DNA of 58,445 nucleotides from positions 1 to 58,445 of the forward strand of contig NZ_QKYN01000098.1 in assembly GCF_003258295.1 (NCBI RefSeq), in the 5' to 3' direction. A program made the translations under genes and the position numbers. Positions within the stretch are counted from its first letter, which is position 1, and each line of letters starts with the position of its first letter. Positions 17,155 through 25,593 of the stretch are shown here, piece by piece. The notes beneath the pieces were generated by a model that was not told the origin of the DNA, ran no database searches, and saw nothing but the letters and a program-made list of their open reading frames with translations. The DNA comes from Streptacidiphilus pinicola (lineage in GTDB: Bacteria > Actinomycetota > Actinomycetes > Streptomycetales > Streptomycetaceae).

Positions 17155-17952
17155 TCAGGCCTGCGCCTCGCCCGGGTACGGCTCCAGGGCGGGGCGCTTC
17201 GCGGGCCGGTGGTCGCCGCTGGAGCGGCCGGTGAGCCGGCGTCCGATCCACGGGAGCACGTGGACGCGCACCCAGCGCAGGTCGGCCTGGAGCTTGGTGA
17301 GGCGGGGGACCGCTGCCGCCGGCGGCAGCGGCTCGCGCCAGTCGAAGGACGCGGGGTGGCCGAGGGCCTGCAACACGCCCTCGGCGACCCGGCGGTGACC
17401 CTCGGCGGAGAAGTGCAGCCGGTCCTCGGCCCACATCCGCGCGTCGTCGAAGGCCGGCACGTGGAAGAGGTCGACCACGACGATGTTCTCGTGCCGGGCC
17501 GCGAAGTCGCGCACGAAACCCTGCAGGCGCAGGATCTGCGGCATGATCCGCGCGCTGCCGCGCATCCGGCGGCTCGGGTCGACGCTGTAGAACATCACGA
17601 CCTGCCGCGCCTCGGCCGCGACCCGCTCCGCGAGCGCGCCCAGGGTGCGCTCGACGTGGTCGATGTCGCAGCCGGGCCGCATCACGTCGTTGAGCCCGCC
17701 GGCCAGCGTCACCAGCTCGGCGCCCAGCGCGACGGCGGCGTCGCCCTGCTCGTCGGCGATCTGCCCGATCAGTTTGCCGCGCACCGCGAGGTTGGCGTAC
17801 CGGAACGGGCCGTCGGCGTCCGCCGCCAGCCGCTCGGCGACCCGGTCGGCCCACCCGCGGTAGTGGCCGTCGGGCAGGACGTCGTCACACATGCCCTCGG
17901 TGAAGGAGTCGCCGAGCGCGACCATGCTGCGGAAACGGGGCGGCAGATTCAT
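17155..17952 (-). CDS. SGNH/GDSL-family hydrolase
   Basis: A 265-aa esterase-type protein. Block I is ALGDSFTEGM with the catalytic Ser, the Gly block is in the AVRGK region, the Asn block is LAGGLNDVMRP and the catalytic Asp-His pair is in DRLHFSAEGHRR. No signal peptide is visible, so it is probably cytoplasmic. TAGAAT ends 9 bases before the ATG and no ribosome-binding site is seen. The substrate is unknown. The C-terminal 60 residues after the fold are basic and Pro-rich. Confidence 0.85.
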   Translation of the reverse strand: MNLPPRFRSMVALGDSFTEGMCDDVLPDGHYRGWADRVAERLAADADGPFRYANLAVRGKLIGQIADEQGDAAVALGAELVTLAGGLNDVMRPGCDIDHVERTLGALAERVAAEARQVVMFYSVDPSRRMRGSARIMPQILRLQGFVRDFAARHENIVVVDLFHVPAFDDARMWAEDRLHFSAEGHRRVAEGVLQALGHPASFDWREPLPPAAAVPRLTKLQADLRWVRVHVLPWIGRRLTGRSSGDHRPAKRPALEPYPGEAQA

Positions 17953-17999
17953 AGTGCAACGATTCTAGGCACGCCCCTTCCGCGCCTACGCGCGAGGTC

Positions 18000-20387
18000 T
18001 CACTCCGTGCGCAGGGCCGTGGCGGTCCGGGCACGGGCCGCCCAGCTCGCCGGGGCGAGCGCGCCGAGCGTGGCCAGGAGCAGGCCGCCGACCAGCAGGC
18101 CGGCCACCAGGGGCGCGTGGAAGACGTCGAGGTCGACGCCGGGGACCTCGGTGCCGGCCGCGCCCGCCATCGCGGGGAGCACGGTGCGCTGGAGCAGGAT
18201 GCCGAGGGGGACGCCGACCGTGCCCGCCAGCAGCCCGGTGAGCGTGACGGAGGCCAGCACCATCCCGACCGTCTGCCGCGGCTTCAGGCCCAGCGCCTTG
18301 AGCACGCCCAGGTCGTGGACCCGTTCGCGGGTGTCCAGCAGCACCGTGTTGAGCACGCCGAGGCCCGCGACGACGACCAGCATCAGCGTGAGGATGGTGG
18401 CCAGGGTGTCCATCGAGATCACGACCAGGTTGATGTGCGGCGGGTTCGGCATCGCCGTGAGCCCGTAGGGCGCGAGCGCGTGGTTGAGGCTGTCGCTGTA
18501 CGCGACCGGATCCGTGCCGGGCCTGAGGTCGATGCTGAAGAACCGGCTGTCGGGCACCAGCGGCAGGGCCAGCGGGTCGAGCGAACCCGCGTCCGTCAGC
18601 AGCTCGTTGTGGAGCGACAGCACCTCGCCGACGATCTTCACCGGTGCGCCGTGGCCGCCCGAGGTGAGTGTCACGGTGTCGCCGACGTGGGCGCCGTAGG
18701 CGGTCAGGAACGCCAGCGGCACGTCGGCCTCGCCGGGGCCGGTGAACCAGCGGCCGGAGACCAGCTGCATCGCGGCCCAGGCCGAGTCGCCCTGGTAGGT
18801 CACGATCTGGGTCTGCCCCGTCTTCCCGGCGACGCCGGCATGGGCGAAGGACATCTCGGCCGAGCCCGCCGTGCCGGGTTGCGCGGCGATCGCGCGGCCC
18901 GCCGCGTCCAGGTCCGCCATCGTGACCAGGCGCGGTTTGGTACTGCTCCCGGGTGCGGGGAACGGCATCACCTGCACCGAGCCCGGCATCTGCTGGCTCA
19001 GGCCCTGCTCCACCTGGTTGAGCGACAGGGCGAGGCCGATGCCGAAGGTGACGCCGATGGTGCCGAGCACGACGGCCGCCACCGTGGTGACCGAACGGGC
19101 AGGACGCCCGAACGGCAGGGCGAGCCCGAGGGTGAGCCAGCGGGGGAGCGGCAGCCGGGAGGCGAAACCGTGTGCACTGCGGCCGAACCGTCCGGCCTGT
19201 TCGGTGCGGCCCACGGCCAGCGCCTCGATCGTGCGCAGCCGACCGGCCCGCCGGGCGGGGATCAGCGCCGCACCGGCCACGGCCGCCAGGGTCACCAGCG
19301 GCACGACCAGGTCCAGCCAGAACGGGACGCCCAGCGTGACGCTGTGCAGCGCCTTGTCGGCGACGCCCATGATCGGGATCGAGAGCAGGTTCCCGAGCAG
19401 CACGCCCCCGACCGCGCCGACCCCGGCGGGGATCAGCGCCTGCCCGAGGTAGGCGCGCACCACCTGGGAGGGGGTGAAGCCCAGGGACTTGAGGATGCCG
19501 ATCCGGCGCCGCCCCGCGGTCACCGCGCCGCTCACCACCACGCCGATGACCAGCAGCGACATGAGCAGCCCCAGCACCCCGAAGGCCACCAGGAACGGCA
19601 CGAAGGTCGCCGAGTTGCGATTGGCGTCCACCTCGACGTCGAGGTAGGAGGTGGAGCTCAGCACGGCCCCGGCCGGGAGAGCCGAGGCGATCGCGGCGTG
19701 GTCGGCCTCGACCTCCGTCCGGGTGCCCGCGTGGGCGAAGCGGTAGAGCATCTGCCGGTCGGGGACGGCGCCCGACGGGGTCAGCGCGGGGATCTCCTGT
19801 GGCGCGACCCAGCCGTCCGCGGTCGCGGTCACGGACGCGGCCAGACCCACGACGGTCAGCGTCGGGTGCCCCGGCGCGTTCGGGACGACCATCTTGTCGC
19901 CCACGGCCAGCGGCGAGTCGCCGTCCGGCAGCACGATCTCGCCGGGGCCGTCGACCCAGCGGCCCACGGTGACCCGCAGGTCGTCCAGCGGGCCGTCGAT
20001 CGGACGCCCGACGACGGTCATCGCGCCCAGCGGGTCGCCCGCGGGCATGAAGTGGTTGCCCGCGGCGACGCGCGGGTGCAGCGTCAGTGTCGCGTACGGG
20101 CCGGCGGTCTGCGTCACGCCCGTGGCGTGCGCGGTGGCGGTGAGCTGCCCGGCGTCCACGGTCGCGCCCGAGAAGTCCGCGGACAGGTGCGCGCCGTGCT
20201 GCGCGTCGAAGGCGCGCTGGTACGGGCCCTGCGAGTCGAGCAGCAGCCCGCCGGCCAGGACGGACGCGGTGACGGCGGTCATCGTCGTCAGCGTCATCAC
20301 CAGGGTCTGCACGCGCTTCCTGCCGACGCCGGCCCGCACGATCCGGCTCAGGGGGCCCTTGCGTCCGCCCTTGTCCTGACGACTCAC
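18000..20387 (-). CDS. ABC transporter permease (FtsX/MacB type, two FtsX domains)
   Basis: A 795-aa permease from a GTG at 20387 that overlaps the ATPase stop (GTGA). An N-terminal helix and a large extracellular region are followed by an FtsX domain (three helices, about residues 230-380) and then a second helix-ectodomain-FtsX block ending with VAGLGVLNTVLLDTRERVHDLG and LKALGLKPRQTVGMVL, typical of this class. A longer in-frame upstream extension to 20465 overlaps the ATPase and is rejected. It pairs with the ATPase and faces a two-component system, an arrangement common for antimicrobial-peptide or envelope-stress transporters. The substrate is not known. Confidence 0.9.
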   Translation of the reverse strand: MSRQDKGGRKGPLSRIVRAGVGRKRVQTLVMTLTTMTAVTASVLAGGLLLDSQGPYQRAFDAQHGAHLSADFSGATVDAGQLTATAHATGVTQTAGPYATLTLHPRVAAGNHFMPAGDPLGAMTVVGRPIDGPLDDLRVTVGRWVDGPGEIVLPDGDSPLAVGDKMVVPNAPGHPTLTVVGLAASVTATADGWVAPQEIPALTPSGAVPDRQMLYRFAHAGTRTEVEADHAAIASALPAGAVLSSTSYLDVEVDANRNSATFVPFLVAFGVLGLLMSLLVIGVVVSGAVTAGRRRIGILKSLGFTPSQVVRAYLGQALIPAGVGAVGGVLLGNLLSIPIMGVADKALHSVTLGVPFWLDLVVPLVTLAAVAGAALIPARRAGRLRTIEALAVGRTEQAGRFGRSAHGFASRLPLPRWLTLGLALPFGRPARSVTTVAAVVLGTIGVTFGIGLALSLNQVEQGLSQQMPGSVQVMPFPAPGSSTKPRLVTMADLDAAGRAIAAQPGTAGSAEMSFAHAGVAGKTGQTQIVTYQGDSAWAAMQLVSGRWFTGPGEADVPLAFLTAYGAHVGDTVTLTSGGHGAPVKIVGEVLSLHNELLTDAGSLDPLALPLVPDSRFFSIDLRPGTDPVAYSDSLNHALAPYGLTAMPNPPHINLVVISMDTLATILTLMLVVVAGLGVLNTVLLDTRERVHDLGVLKALGLKPRQTVGMVLASVTLTGLLAGTVGVPLGILLQRTVLPAMAGAAGTEVPGVDLDVFHAPLVAGLLVGGLLLATLGALAPASWAARARTATALRTE

Positions 20388-21091
20388 CGGGCCACCGCCA
20401 CCGGGGAGTTGCGGACGTCGCGGGCCAGCCGGCCGTCGACCAGCTCGATGATCCGGGTGGCGCACTGCGCGGCCAGCGCCGTGTCGTGGGTGACCAGCAC
20501 CAGCGTGCGGCCCTCGGCGACCAGGGCACCCAGCAGTTCGCGCACCTCGGCGGCGGAGGCGCTGTCCAGCGCGCCGGTCGGCTCGTCGGCCAGCAGCAGC
20601 GGCGGGTTGTTCATCAGGGCGCGCGCCACGGCGACGCGCTGGCGCTGACCTCCGGAGAGCGCGCCGGGGTAGGCGCGGGCGTGGCGGGCGATCCCGAGCC
20701 GCGTCAGCAGCCCGTTCGCGCGCTCGCGGGCCTCGGCGCGGGAGACGCCCGCCAACTGGGCGGGGATCAGCACGTTGTCCTCGACGGTCAGGTCGTCGAG
20801 CAGGTTGAAGAACTGGAAGACCATGCCGATCTGCTCGCGCCGGTAGCCGGCCAGGCCCGCCTCGCCGAGCTCGTGCACGGCGGTTCCGGCCACTCGCACG
20901 GAGCCCCGGCTCGGCCGGTCCAGCCCGGCGATCAGGTTCAGCAGCGTGGACTTGCCGCTGCCGGACGGTCCCAGTACGGCGAGCGCCTCGCCGGGCGCGA
21001 CCTCCAGGGAGAAGTCGGCGAGGGCGGGACGGGCTTCTGACGCGTCGTAGGTCTTGCTGACGTCGCGGATCTCGATGATCGGCGCGGACAC
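20384..21091 (-). CDS. ABC transporter ATP-binding protein (MacB/LolD type)
   Basis: A 235-aa ATPase from a GTG start with GGAGG 5 bases upstream. Walker A is GPSGSGKST, the signature is LSGGQRQR, Walker B is LLLADEPTGALD, and the H-loop is VLVTHDT. QFFNLLDDLTVEDNV is the usual Q-loop region of the LolD/MacB group. Coupled by 4-bp overlap to the permease. It is divergent from a sensor kinase, with 196 bases and a strong inverted repeat between. Confidence 0.93.
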   Translation of the reverse strand: MSAPIIEIRDVSKTYDASEARPALADFSLEVAPGEALAVLGPSGSGKSTLLNLIAGLDRPSRGSVRVAGTAVHELGEAGLAGYRREQIGMVFQFFNLLDDLTVEDNVLIPAQLAGVSRAEARERANGLLTRLGIARHARAYPGALSGGQRQRVAVARALMNNPPLLLADEPTGALDSASAAEVRELLGALVAEGRTLVLVTHDTALAAQCATRIIELVDGRLARDVRNSPVAVAR

Positions 21092-21179
21092 GGGTCCTCC
21101 GGGGCAGACGGTTTTCGTTGACGGGAACCGAACCTACGAATCAGCACGTCAGGGGCGACATACGGTTGGACGGTGGGTG

Positions 21180-21203
21180 CGGGGTGTATCCAGGTACACC
21201 CCG
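21180..21203. promoter_or_regulatory. Inverted repeat between ABC transporter and two-component system
   Basis: CGGGGTGTA (21180-21188) and TACACCCCG (21195-21203) form perfect 9-base arms around TCCAGG. It lies midway between the divergent starts at 21091 and 21288. It is a good candidate for the binding site of the neighbouring response regulator. Confidence 0.5.
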
Positions 21204-21287
21204 TCTCCGGTGTCCAGGCCCAACGACGGGCGGGTCGGTGCGTGGGCAGACTGAGCGGCGATCATCACCGAATCGTGGAGAGCGACC

Positions 21288-22817
21288 ATGAACCCAACTC
21301 CGGGCTCCGAGCGCGGCCGTGCCGTCGCCGTACCCCTTGTCGTTCCCGCCGACACGCCCGGGGGGTGGCTCGCCCGCTCGCTGCTGGCTCCGTTCCGGCT
21401 CACCTACCTGCTGGCGCTCACCTTCGCCGGGCTGGTGGCGCTGGCCGGCGGGCCGCTGCTGTTGGCACACCACCTGATGGACCGGACGCACAACTCGCCC
21501 AGCGACCACCTGCACGTCTACTTCGGGCTGCTGGTCACGATGGTGCCCTGTTTGGTGTGGGGCCTCTCCTGGGCCAGCGGCGGACGCGGCCGGGCGGCTG
21601 GAGCGGTGCTCACGCTGCCCGGCCTGATGTCCCTCGCATCCGCGTTGCTTTATCACGGTGACACCCCGGGCGGGAACCACGGGCTGGTGCTCTTCGCGCC
21701 GTTCATGGTCGTGGTCGGCGTGTTCGGCGCCCGCTGGGTCGCTTCCGAGCAGCGGCGCGTCGTCGGGCGCTGGTCCGGGACCCCGGTCCGCGACCCCTAC
21801 CGTCGGCTGCCGGACTCCGGGTCGCAGCCCCGGTGGGTTCGCTCCCGCGCCGCGGCGCTGGGCTGGGTGACGGACCCGGCGCTGTGGCGGGACGTCGCCT
21901 GGGCGCTGGTCAGCGGCGTCGTCATGGTGCTCGGCCTCGGCCTGCTGGTGCTCTCCCCATGGCTGTTCGACCAGCTCGGCCCGAACGGCGAGTTCGCCAA
22001 GCCGGCGGTCCTCTACGGCCTGGCCCTGATGATGTCCCCGGCCCTGGTCCTCTGGGGCGCGCCCGTCGTCCTCGACCTGCACGCGCGCGCCGCCCACGCG
22101 CTGCTCGGGCCCTCCCGGCAGGGGGAACTGGTCGCCCGGGTGCAGCACCTGTCGGAGACGCGCGCCGAGACCATCGACCACAACGCCGCCGAACTGCGCC
22201 GCATCGAGCGCGACCTGCACGACGGCGCGCAGGCCCGGCTGGTCGCCCTGGGCATGGCCCTCAACGCCGCCGAGCAGCTCTTCGAGACCGACCCGGGCGC
22301 GGCCCGCGCGCTGGTGACGGAGGCCAAGGTCACCTCGGCGAAGGCGCTGGTCGAACTGCGGGACCTGGTCCGTGGCATCCACCCGCCGGTGCTGGCCGAC
22401 CGCGGGCTGGTCGACGCGGTCCAGGCGTTGGCCCTGGACCTGCCGCTGCAGGTCCAGGTGAGCGGCGAGCTGGACGCCCGCCCGCCGCAGGCGGTGGAGT
22501 CGGCGGCCTACTTCGCGGTCAACGAGCTGCTGGCCAACACCGTCAAGCACGCCCAGGCCCGGCGCGCCTGGATCGAGATCGGCCATACTGACGCTGGACC
22601 AAATGAAAACGTGCTGCGGATCGTCGTCGCCGACGACGGGCGCGGCGAGGCCGACCCGACCCGGGGGAGCGGGCTGCGCGGCATCGAGCGCAGGCTGGCC
22701 TCCTTCGACGGGGTCCTGGCCGTCAGCAGCCCGGTCGGCGGTCCCACCATCGCGAGTCTGGAGATCCCTTGCGCGTCGCCATCGCCGAAGACCTCTTCCT
22801 CCTCCGCGACGGCCTGA
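21288..22817 (+). CDS. Sensor histidine kinase (HisKA_3, NarL-system type)
   Basis: A 509-aa membrane kinase. About six hydrophobic segments fill the first 270 residues. The phosphoacceptor is the His of IERDLHDGAQARLVALG, and the HATPase_c domain shows NELLANTVKHAQ (N box), VADDGRGEAD (G1) and GSGLRGIERRL (G2). The 3' end overlaps the response regulator start by 49 bases, so the genes are translationally coupled. It most likely senses envelope stress or a compound handled by the divergent ABC transporter. Confidence 0.92.
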   Translation: MNPTPGSERGRAVAVPLVVPADTPGGWLARSLLAPFRLTYLLALTFAGLVALAGGPLLLAHHLMDRTHNSPSDHLHVYFGLLVTMVPCLVWGLSWASGGRGRAAGAVLTLPGLMSLASALLYHGDTPGGNHGLVLFAPFMVVVGVFGARWVASEQRRVVGRWSGTPVRDPYRRLPDSGSQPRWVRSRAAALGWVTDPALWRDVAWALVSGVVMVLGLGLLVLSPWLFDQLGPNGEFAKPAVLYGLALMMSPALVLWGAPVVLDLHARAAHALLGPSRQGELVARVQHLSETRAETIDHNAAELRRIERDLHDGAQARLVALGMALNAAEQLFETDPGAARALVTEAKVTSAKALVELRDLVRGIHPPVLADRGLVDAVQALALDLPLQVQVSGELDARPPQAVESAAYFAVNELLANTVKHAQARRAWIEIGHTDAGPNENVLRIVVADDGRGEADPTRGSGLRGIERRLASFDGVLAVSSPVGGPTIASLEIPCASPSPKTSSSSATA

Positions 22818-23419
22818 CCCGCCTGTTGCAGGCGCACGGCATTGAGGTCACGGCGGCGGTGGAGAGCGGCGAGGAACTGCTGCAGGCGCTGCGCGCGGAC
22901 CGTCCGGACGTCGCGGTGGTCGACGTCCGGCTGCCGCCCAGCTTCACCGACGAAGGGTTGCGAGCCGCGCTGACCGCCCGTCAGGAGCTCCCCGGTCTCC
23001 CGGTGCTGGTGCTCTCCCAGTACGTCGAGCAGCTCTACGCCCGGGAGTTGCTGGCCGACGGCAGCGGCGGAGTCGGCTACCTGCTCAAGGACCGGGTCCT
23101 GGACGGCACCCAGTTCATCGACGCGGTGCACCGGGTGGCCGCCGGCGGCACGGCCATGGACCCGGAGGTGATCGGCCGGCTGCTCACCCACAACGCCGCC
23201 GCCGGTCCCGTCGCCACGCTCACCCCGCGCGAGCGCGAGGTGCTGGCCCTGATGGCGGAAGGCCGCTCGAACGCCGCGATCGCGCAGCAACTGGTCATCA
23301 CCGAACGGGCGGTGGCCAAGCACACCGCCTCGATCTTCGTCCGGCTGGACCTGCAGCCCTCCGACGACGACAACCGCCGCGTGCTGGCGGTGCTGGCCTT
23401 CCTGAACCAGGACGCCTGA
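22769..23419 (+). CDS. LuxR/NarL-family response regulator
   Basis: A 216-aa regulator starting at a TTG with GGAG 6 bases upstream, inside the kinase gene. The receiver domain has the acidic pair ED near the N-terminus (VAIAEDLFLL), the phosphoacceptor Asp in VAVVDVRLPP, and Lys in YLLKDRV. The C-terminal LuxR HTH is LTPREREVLALMAEGRSNAA then TERAVAKHTASIFVRL. Partner of the overlapping kinase; target inferred to be the divergent ABC operon. Confidence 0.93.
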   Translation: MRVAIAEDLFLLRDGLTRLLQAHGIEVTAAVESGEELLQALRADRPDVAVVDVRLPPSFTDEGLRAALTARQELPGLPVLVLSQYVEQLYARELLADGSGGVGYLLKDRVLDGTQFIDAVHRVAAGGTAMDPEVIGRLLTHNAAAGPVATLTPREREVLALMAEGRSNAAIAQQLVITERAVAKHTASIFVRLDLQPSDDDNRRVLAVLAFLNQDA

Positions 23420-23453
23420 GCCGTTCCTGAGTCAGCCCGTGGTTGACGGACGG

Positions 23454-23882
23454 TCAGGCGCCCTCGACCGTCGAGGTGACCGGCGTGCCCAGCTCCACCG
23501 TGCGGCTGACGGTGCACAGCCGGTCGTGGGAGGTCTTCACGGCGCGCGGCAGGATGGTGCGGGCCCGGTCCCCGGCCTCGCCCTCGGGGAAGGTGACGTG
23601 GAAGGTGACGGCCAGGTTCGTCATGTGCTGGCCGTCCTCGTCGCTGACCTTGTCACCCTGGACGGAGACGGCGAACTCCACCGGCTCCGCGTGCCGGCTG
23701 GTCGCCACGTCGGCGTCGATCGCCGTGCAGCCGCCGATCGCGGCCAGGAGCAGCTCCACGGGGGTGAAGTCGGCGTCGCCCGTCGAGCCGAAGGTGATGC
23801 TGCCGCCGCGGACATTGGTTGCGGTGTACCGGCCCGTGCCGGTGCGCTCGATCCGGACGGAACGCAGGGTGTCGTCGCTCAT
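23454..23882 (-). CDS. OsmC/Ohr-family protein
   Basis: A 142-aa protein with the two conserved Cys of the family, C52 (IGGCTAIDAD) and C123 (HDRLCTVSRTV), which together reduce organic hydroperoxides in known members. The PVELLLAAIGGC stretch is diagnostic. TAGTGT ends 7 bases before the ATG, so translation is probably leaderless. It is followed by the response regulator end on the other strand and preceded by the gamma-carbonic-anhydrase-like gene 10 bases away, also on the minus strand. Confidence 0.88.
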   Translation of the reverse strand: MSDDTLRSVRIERTGTGRYTATNVRGGSITFGSTGDADFTPVELLLAAIGGCTAIDADVATSRHAEPVEFAVSVQGDKVSDEDGQHMTNLAVTFHVTFPEGEAGDRARTILPRAVKTSHDRLCTVSRTVELGTPVTSTVEGA

Positions 23883-23892
23883 GGACCCGACA

Positions 23893-24447
23893 CTATGCCA
23901 CCGGGCGGATGTCCCGGTGCTGCGCCGCGAGCGCGACGTACCACTCGGAGTTCAGCTTGAGGTGCGCCCGCTCCTCGTCCGTGAGCTCGCGGCGCACCTT
24001 GGCCGGCACGCCCGCGACCAGCGAGCCCGGCGGCACCTGCATGCCCTGCGGCACGAGCGCGTTCGCCGCCACCAGCGAGCCCGCGCCGATGGTCGCGCCG
24101 TTCAGGACGGTGGCGCCCATGCCGATCAGGCAGTCGTCCTCGACCGTGCAGCCGTGCAGCACGGCGTTGTGCCCGACCGAGACCCGCGCGCCGACCTGGA
24201 CCGGGAAGCCGAAGTCCGCGTGCGCGGAGCAGTTGTCCTGGACGTTGCTGTCGGGGCCGATGCTGATCGACTCGCAGTCGCCGCGCAGCACCGCCCCGTA
24301 CCAGACGCTCGCGCCGGCGGCCAGCTTCACGTCGCCCAGCACGGTGGCGTTGACGGCGACGAACGCCGTGTCGCTGACCTCGGGCGTCCGTCCGGCGACG
24401 GCTGCGACGAGAGGGGCGGGGATCAGCGGTGCGGGGGACTGGGTCAT
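23893..24447 (-). CDS. Gamma-carbonic anhydrase-like hexapeptide-repeat protein
   Basis: A 184-aa left-handed beta-helix protein from the ATG at 24447, with GGGAG upstream. The hexapeptide pattern is clear (ATVLGDVKLAAGASVWYGAVL; IGMGATVLNGATIGAGSLVA). The three zinc-ligand histidines of the family are present, one in CSAHAD and two in VGHNAVLHG. A longer frame upstream to 24936 overlaps the divergent VOC gene and is rejected. Activity on CO2 cannot be assumed, since many YrdA/CaiE-like relatives act otherwise or are uncharacterised. It ends 10 bases before the OsmC gene start. Confidence 0.85.
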   Translation of the reverse strand: MTQSPAPLIPAPLVAAVAGRTPEVSDTAFVAVNATVLGDVKLAAGASVWYGAVLRGDCESISIGPDSNVQDNCSAHADFGFPVQVGARVSVGHNAVLHGCTVEDDCLIGMGATVLNGATIGAGSLVAANALVPQGMQVPPGSLVAGVPAKVRRELTDEERAHLKLNSEWYVALAAQHRDIRPVA

Positions 24448-24549
24448 GAGGGCTCCCTTACGGACGGGCGATGGCGCGCGGTCGTGCCTGCCCGATCCTG
24501 CCCCATGTCGCACCACGATTCCCGGCCGCCCCCTGCTTAGGCTCGCGGT

Positions 24550-24987
24550 ATGACTCTTCCTGCCGCGATCAGCGTCGTCACGCTCGGCGTCACCGACCTG
24601 GAGCGCAGCGTCGCCTTCTACCAGGCGCTCGGCTGGCCGATGTCCTCCACCTCGCAGCCCGGCACCATCGCCTGGTTCCGGACGGCCGGGGCCACGCTGG
24701 GCCTCTTCCCGACCGAGGCGCTGGCCGCCGACGCGGGCGTGCCCGAGGGCGGGGAGCCGGTGTTCCGCGAGGTCACCCTGGCCGTCAACCTGGGCAGCCG
24801 GGAGGAGGTCGACGCCGCCATGGCCCTCGCCCTGGAGGCGGGCGCGGACCTGGTCAAGGCGCCGGTGACCGCCGAATGGGGCGGCTACAGCGGCTACTTC
24901 GCCGACCCGGACGGCCACCTGTGGGAGCTCGTGCACGCTCCCGGCTTCACGCTCACGGGCGACGGGCGCGTCGAGATGCCGGCCTGA
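24550..24987 (+). CDS. VOC-family (glyoxalase-like) protein
   Basis: A 145-aa vicinal-oxygen-chelate protein with two beta-alpha-beta-beta-beta modules: ISVVTLGVTDLERSVAFYQA at the start and GYFADPDGHLWELVHAPGF at the end. Candidate metal ligands include the His and Glu of DGHLWELVH. TAGGCT ends 6 bases before the ATG, so translation is probably leaderless. No substrate is indicated by the context. Confidence 0.85.
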   Translation: MTLPAAISVVTLGVTDLERSVAFYQALGWPMSSTSQPGTIAWFRTAGATLGLFPTEALAADAGVPEGGEPVFREVTLAVNLGSREEVDAAMALALEAGADLVKAPVTAEWGGYSGYFADPDGHLWELVHAPGFTLTGDGRVEMPA

Positions 24988-25004
24988 GGGCCGACACTGG
25001 CGGT

Positions 25005-25484
25005 ATGGGCCTTCTCTCCCGTCAGGCTGAGCTGCATCGCTACCGTTTCTCCACCCGTTGGGAGCTTCCCGCCGCGTACCAGCGGGTCTTCGAGGTGCTG
25101 GCCGACCCGCTGGTCTACCCGCGGTGGTGGCCGCAGATCCTCGAGGTCCAGCAGTTGACGGACGACAGCGGGCGGATGCGGTTCCGCTCGCTGCTCCCGT
25201 ACGAGCTCCAGGTCACCGCGTTCGCCGCGCGCCACGACCCCGACGCCGGGGTGCTGGAGGCTCGGCTCACCGGCGACCTCGCCGGGGTCACCCGCTGGAC
25301 GGTCAGCCGGGACGGCGGCGGCCGGACCGTCGCCGTCTTCGACGAGGACGTCGAGGTGCACAAGCCGCTGATGCGGCTCCTCGCCCTGCCCGGAAGACCG
25401 GCATTTCGGGCGAATCACGCCTGGATGATGCGCGCCGGCCGCGCCGGACTGGCCCGCCACCTGGGGCTCCGCCATTGGTCTTGA
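25005..25484 (+). CDS. SRPBCC-family (polyketide cyclase/START-like) protein
   Basis: A 159-aa protein from the ATG at 25005, 17 bases after the VOC stop, so probably cotranscribed. The fold is recognisable from WELPAAYQRVFEVLADPLVY then PRWWPQILEV, and a C-terminal helix (AFRANHAWMMRAGRAGLARH). It would bind a hydrophobic ligand. The last codons overlap the left arm of a 22-bp palindrome and the -35 box of the next gene, so its end is also regulatory DNA. Confidence 0.8.
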   Translation: MGLLSRQAELHRYRFSTRWELPAAYQRVFEVLADPLVYPRWWPQILEVQQLTDDSGRMRFRSLLPYELQVTAFAARHDPDAGVLEARLTGDLAGVTRWTVSRDGGGRTVAVFDEDVEVHKPLMRLLALPGRPAFRANHAWMMRAGRAGLARHLGLRHWS

Positions 25485-25492
25485 CCAATGGC
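25471..25492. promoter_or_regulatory. 22-bp perfect palindrome, candidate GntR/HutC operator
   Basis: GCCATTGGTC (25471-25480), TT, GACCAATGGC (25483-25492). The core TGGTCTTGACCA differs by one base from the TGGTCTAGACCA core of DasR/YvoA dre sites, which are bound by GntR/HutC proteins. It covers the stop codon of the SRPBCC gene and the -35 box of the GntR gene promoter. Confidence 0.65.
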
Positions 25493-25509
25493 ACGGCTGC
25501 CCCTATGGT
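25481..25509 (+). promoter_or_regulatory. Sigma-70-type promoter of the GntR gene
   Basis: TTGACC (25481-25486), 17 bases, TATGGT (25504-25509). This is the best vegetative-type promoter that I can read in the window. It predicts a transcript start near 25516 and a leader of about 78 bases. The -35 box lies inside the 22-bp palindrome. Confidence 0.65.
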
Positions 25510-25593
25510 CGCCATATCGCAACGTCCTTTAATAAATAAGGGATCGTAATCACGCCCCTGTCAGCAGGGCGGCGCACACAGGCGGAGGCCAGG

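Noticed and set aside
18117-20648. 843-aa frame antisense to the ABC permease
   Set aside because: His/Arg/Gly-rich shadow; the permease helices and its coupling to the ATPase are convincing.
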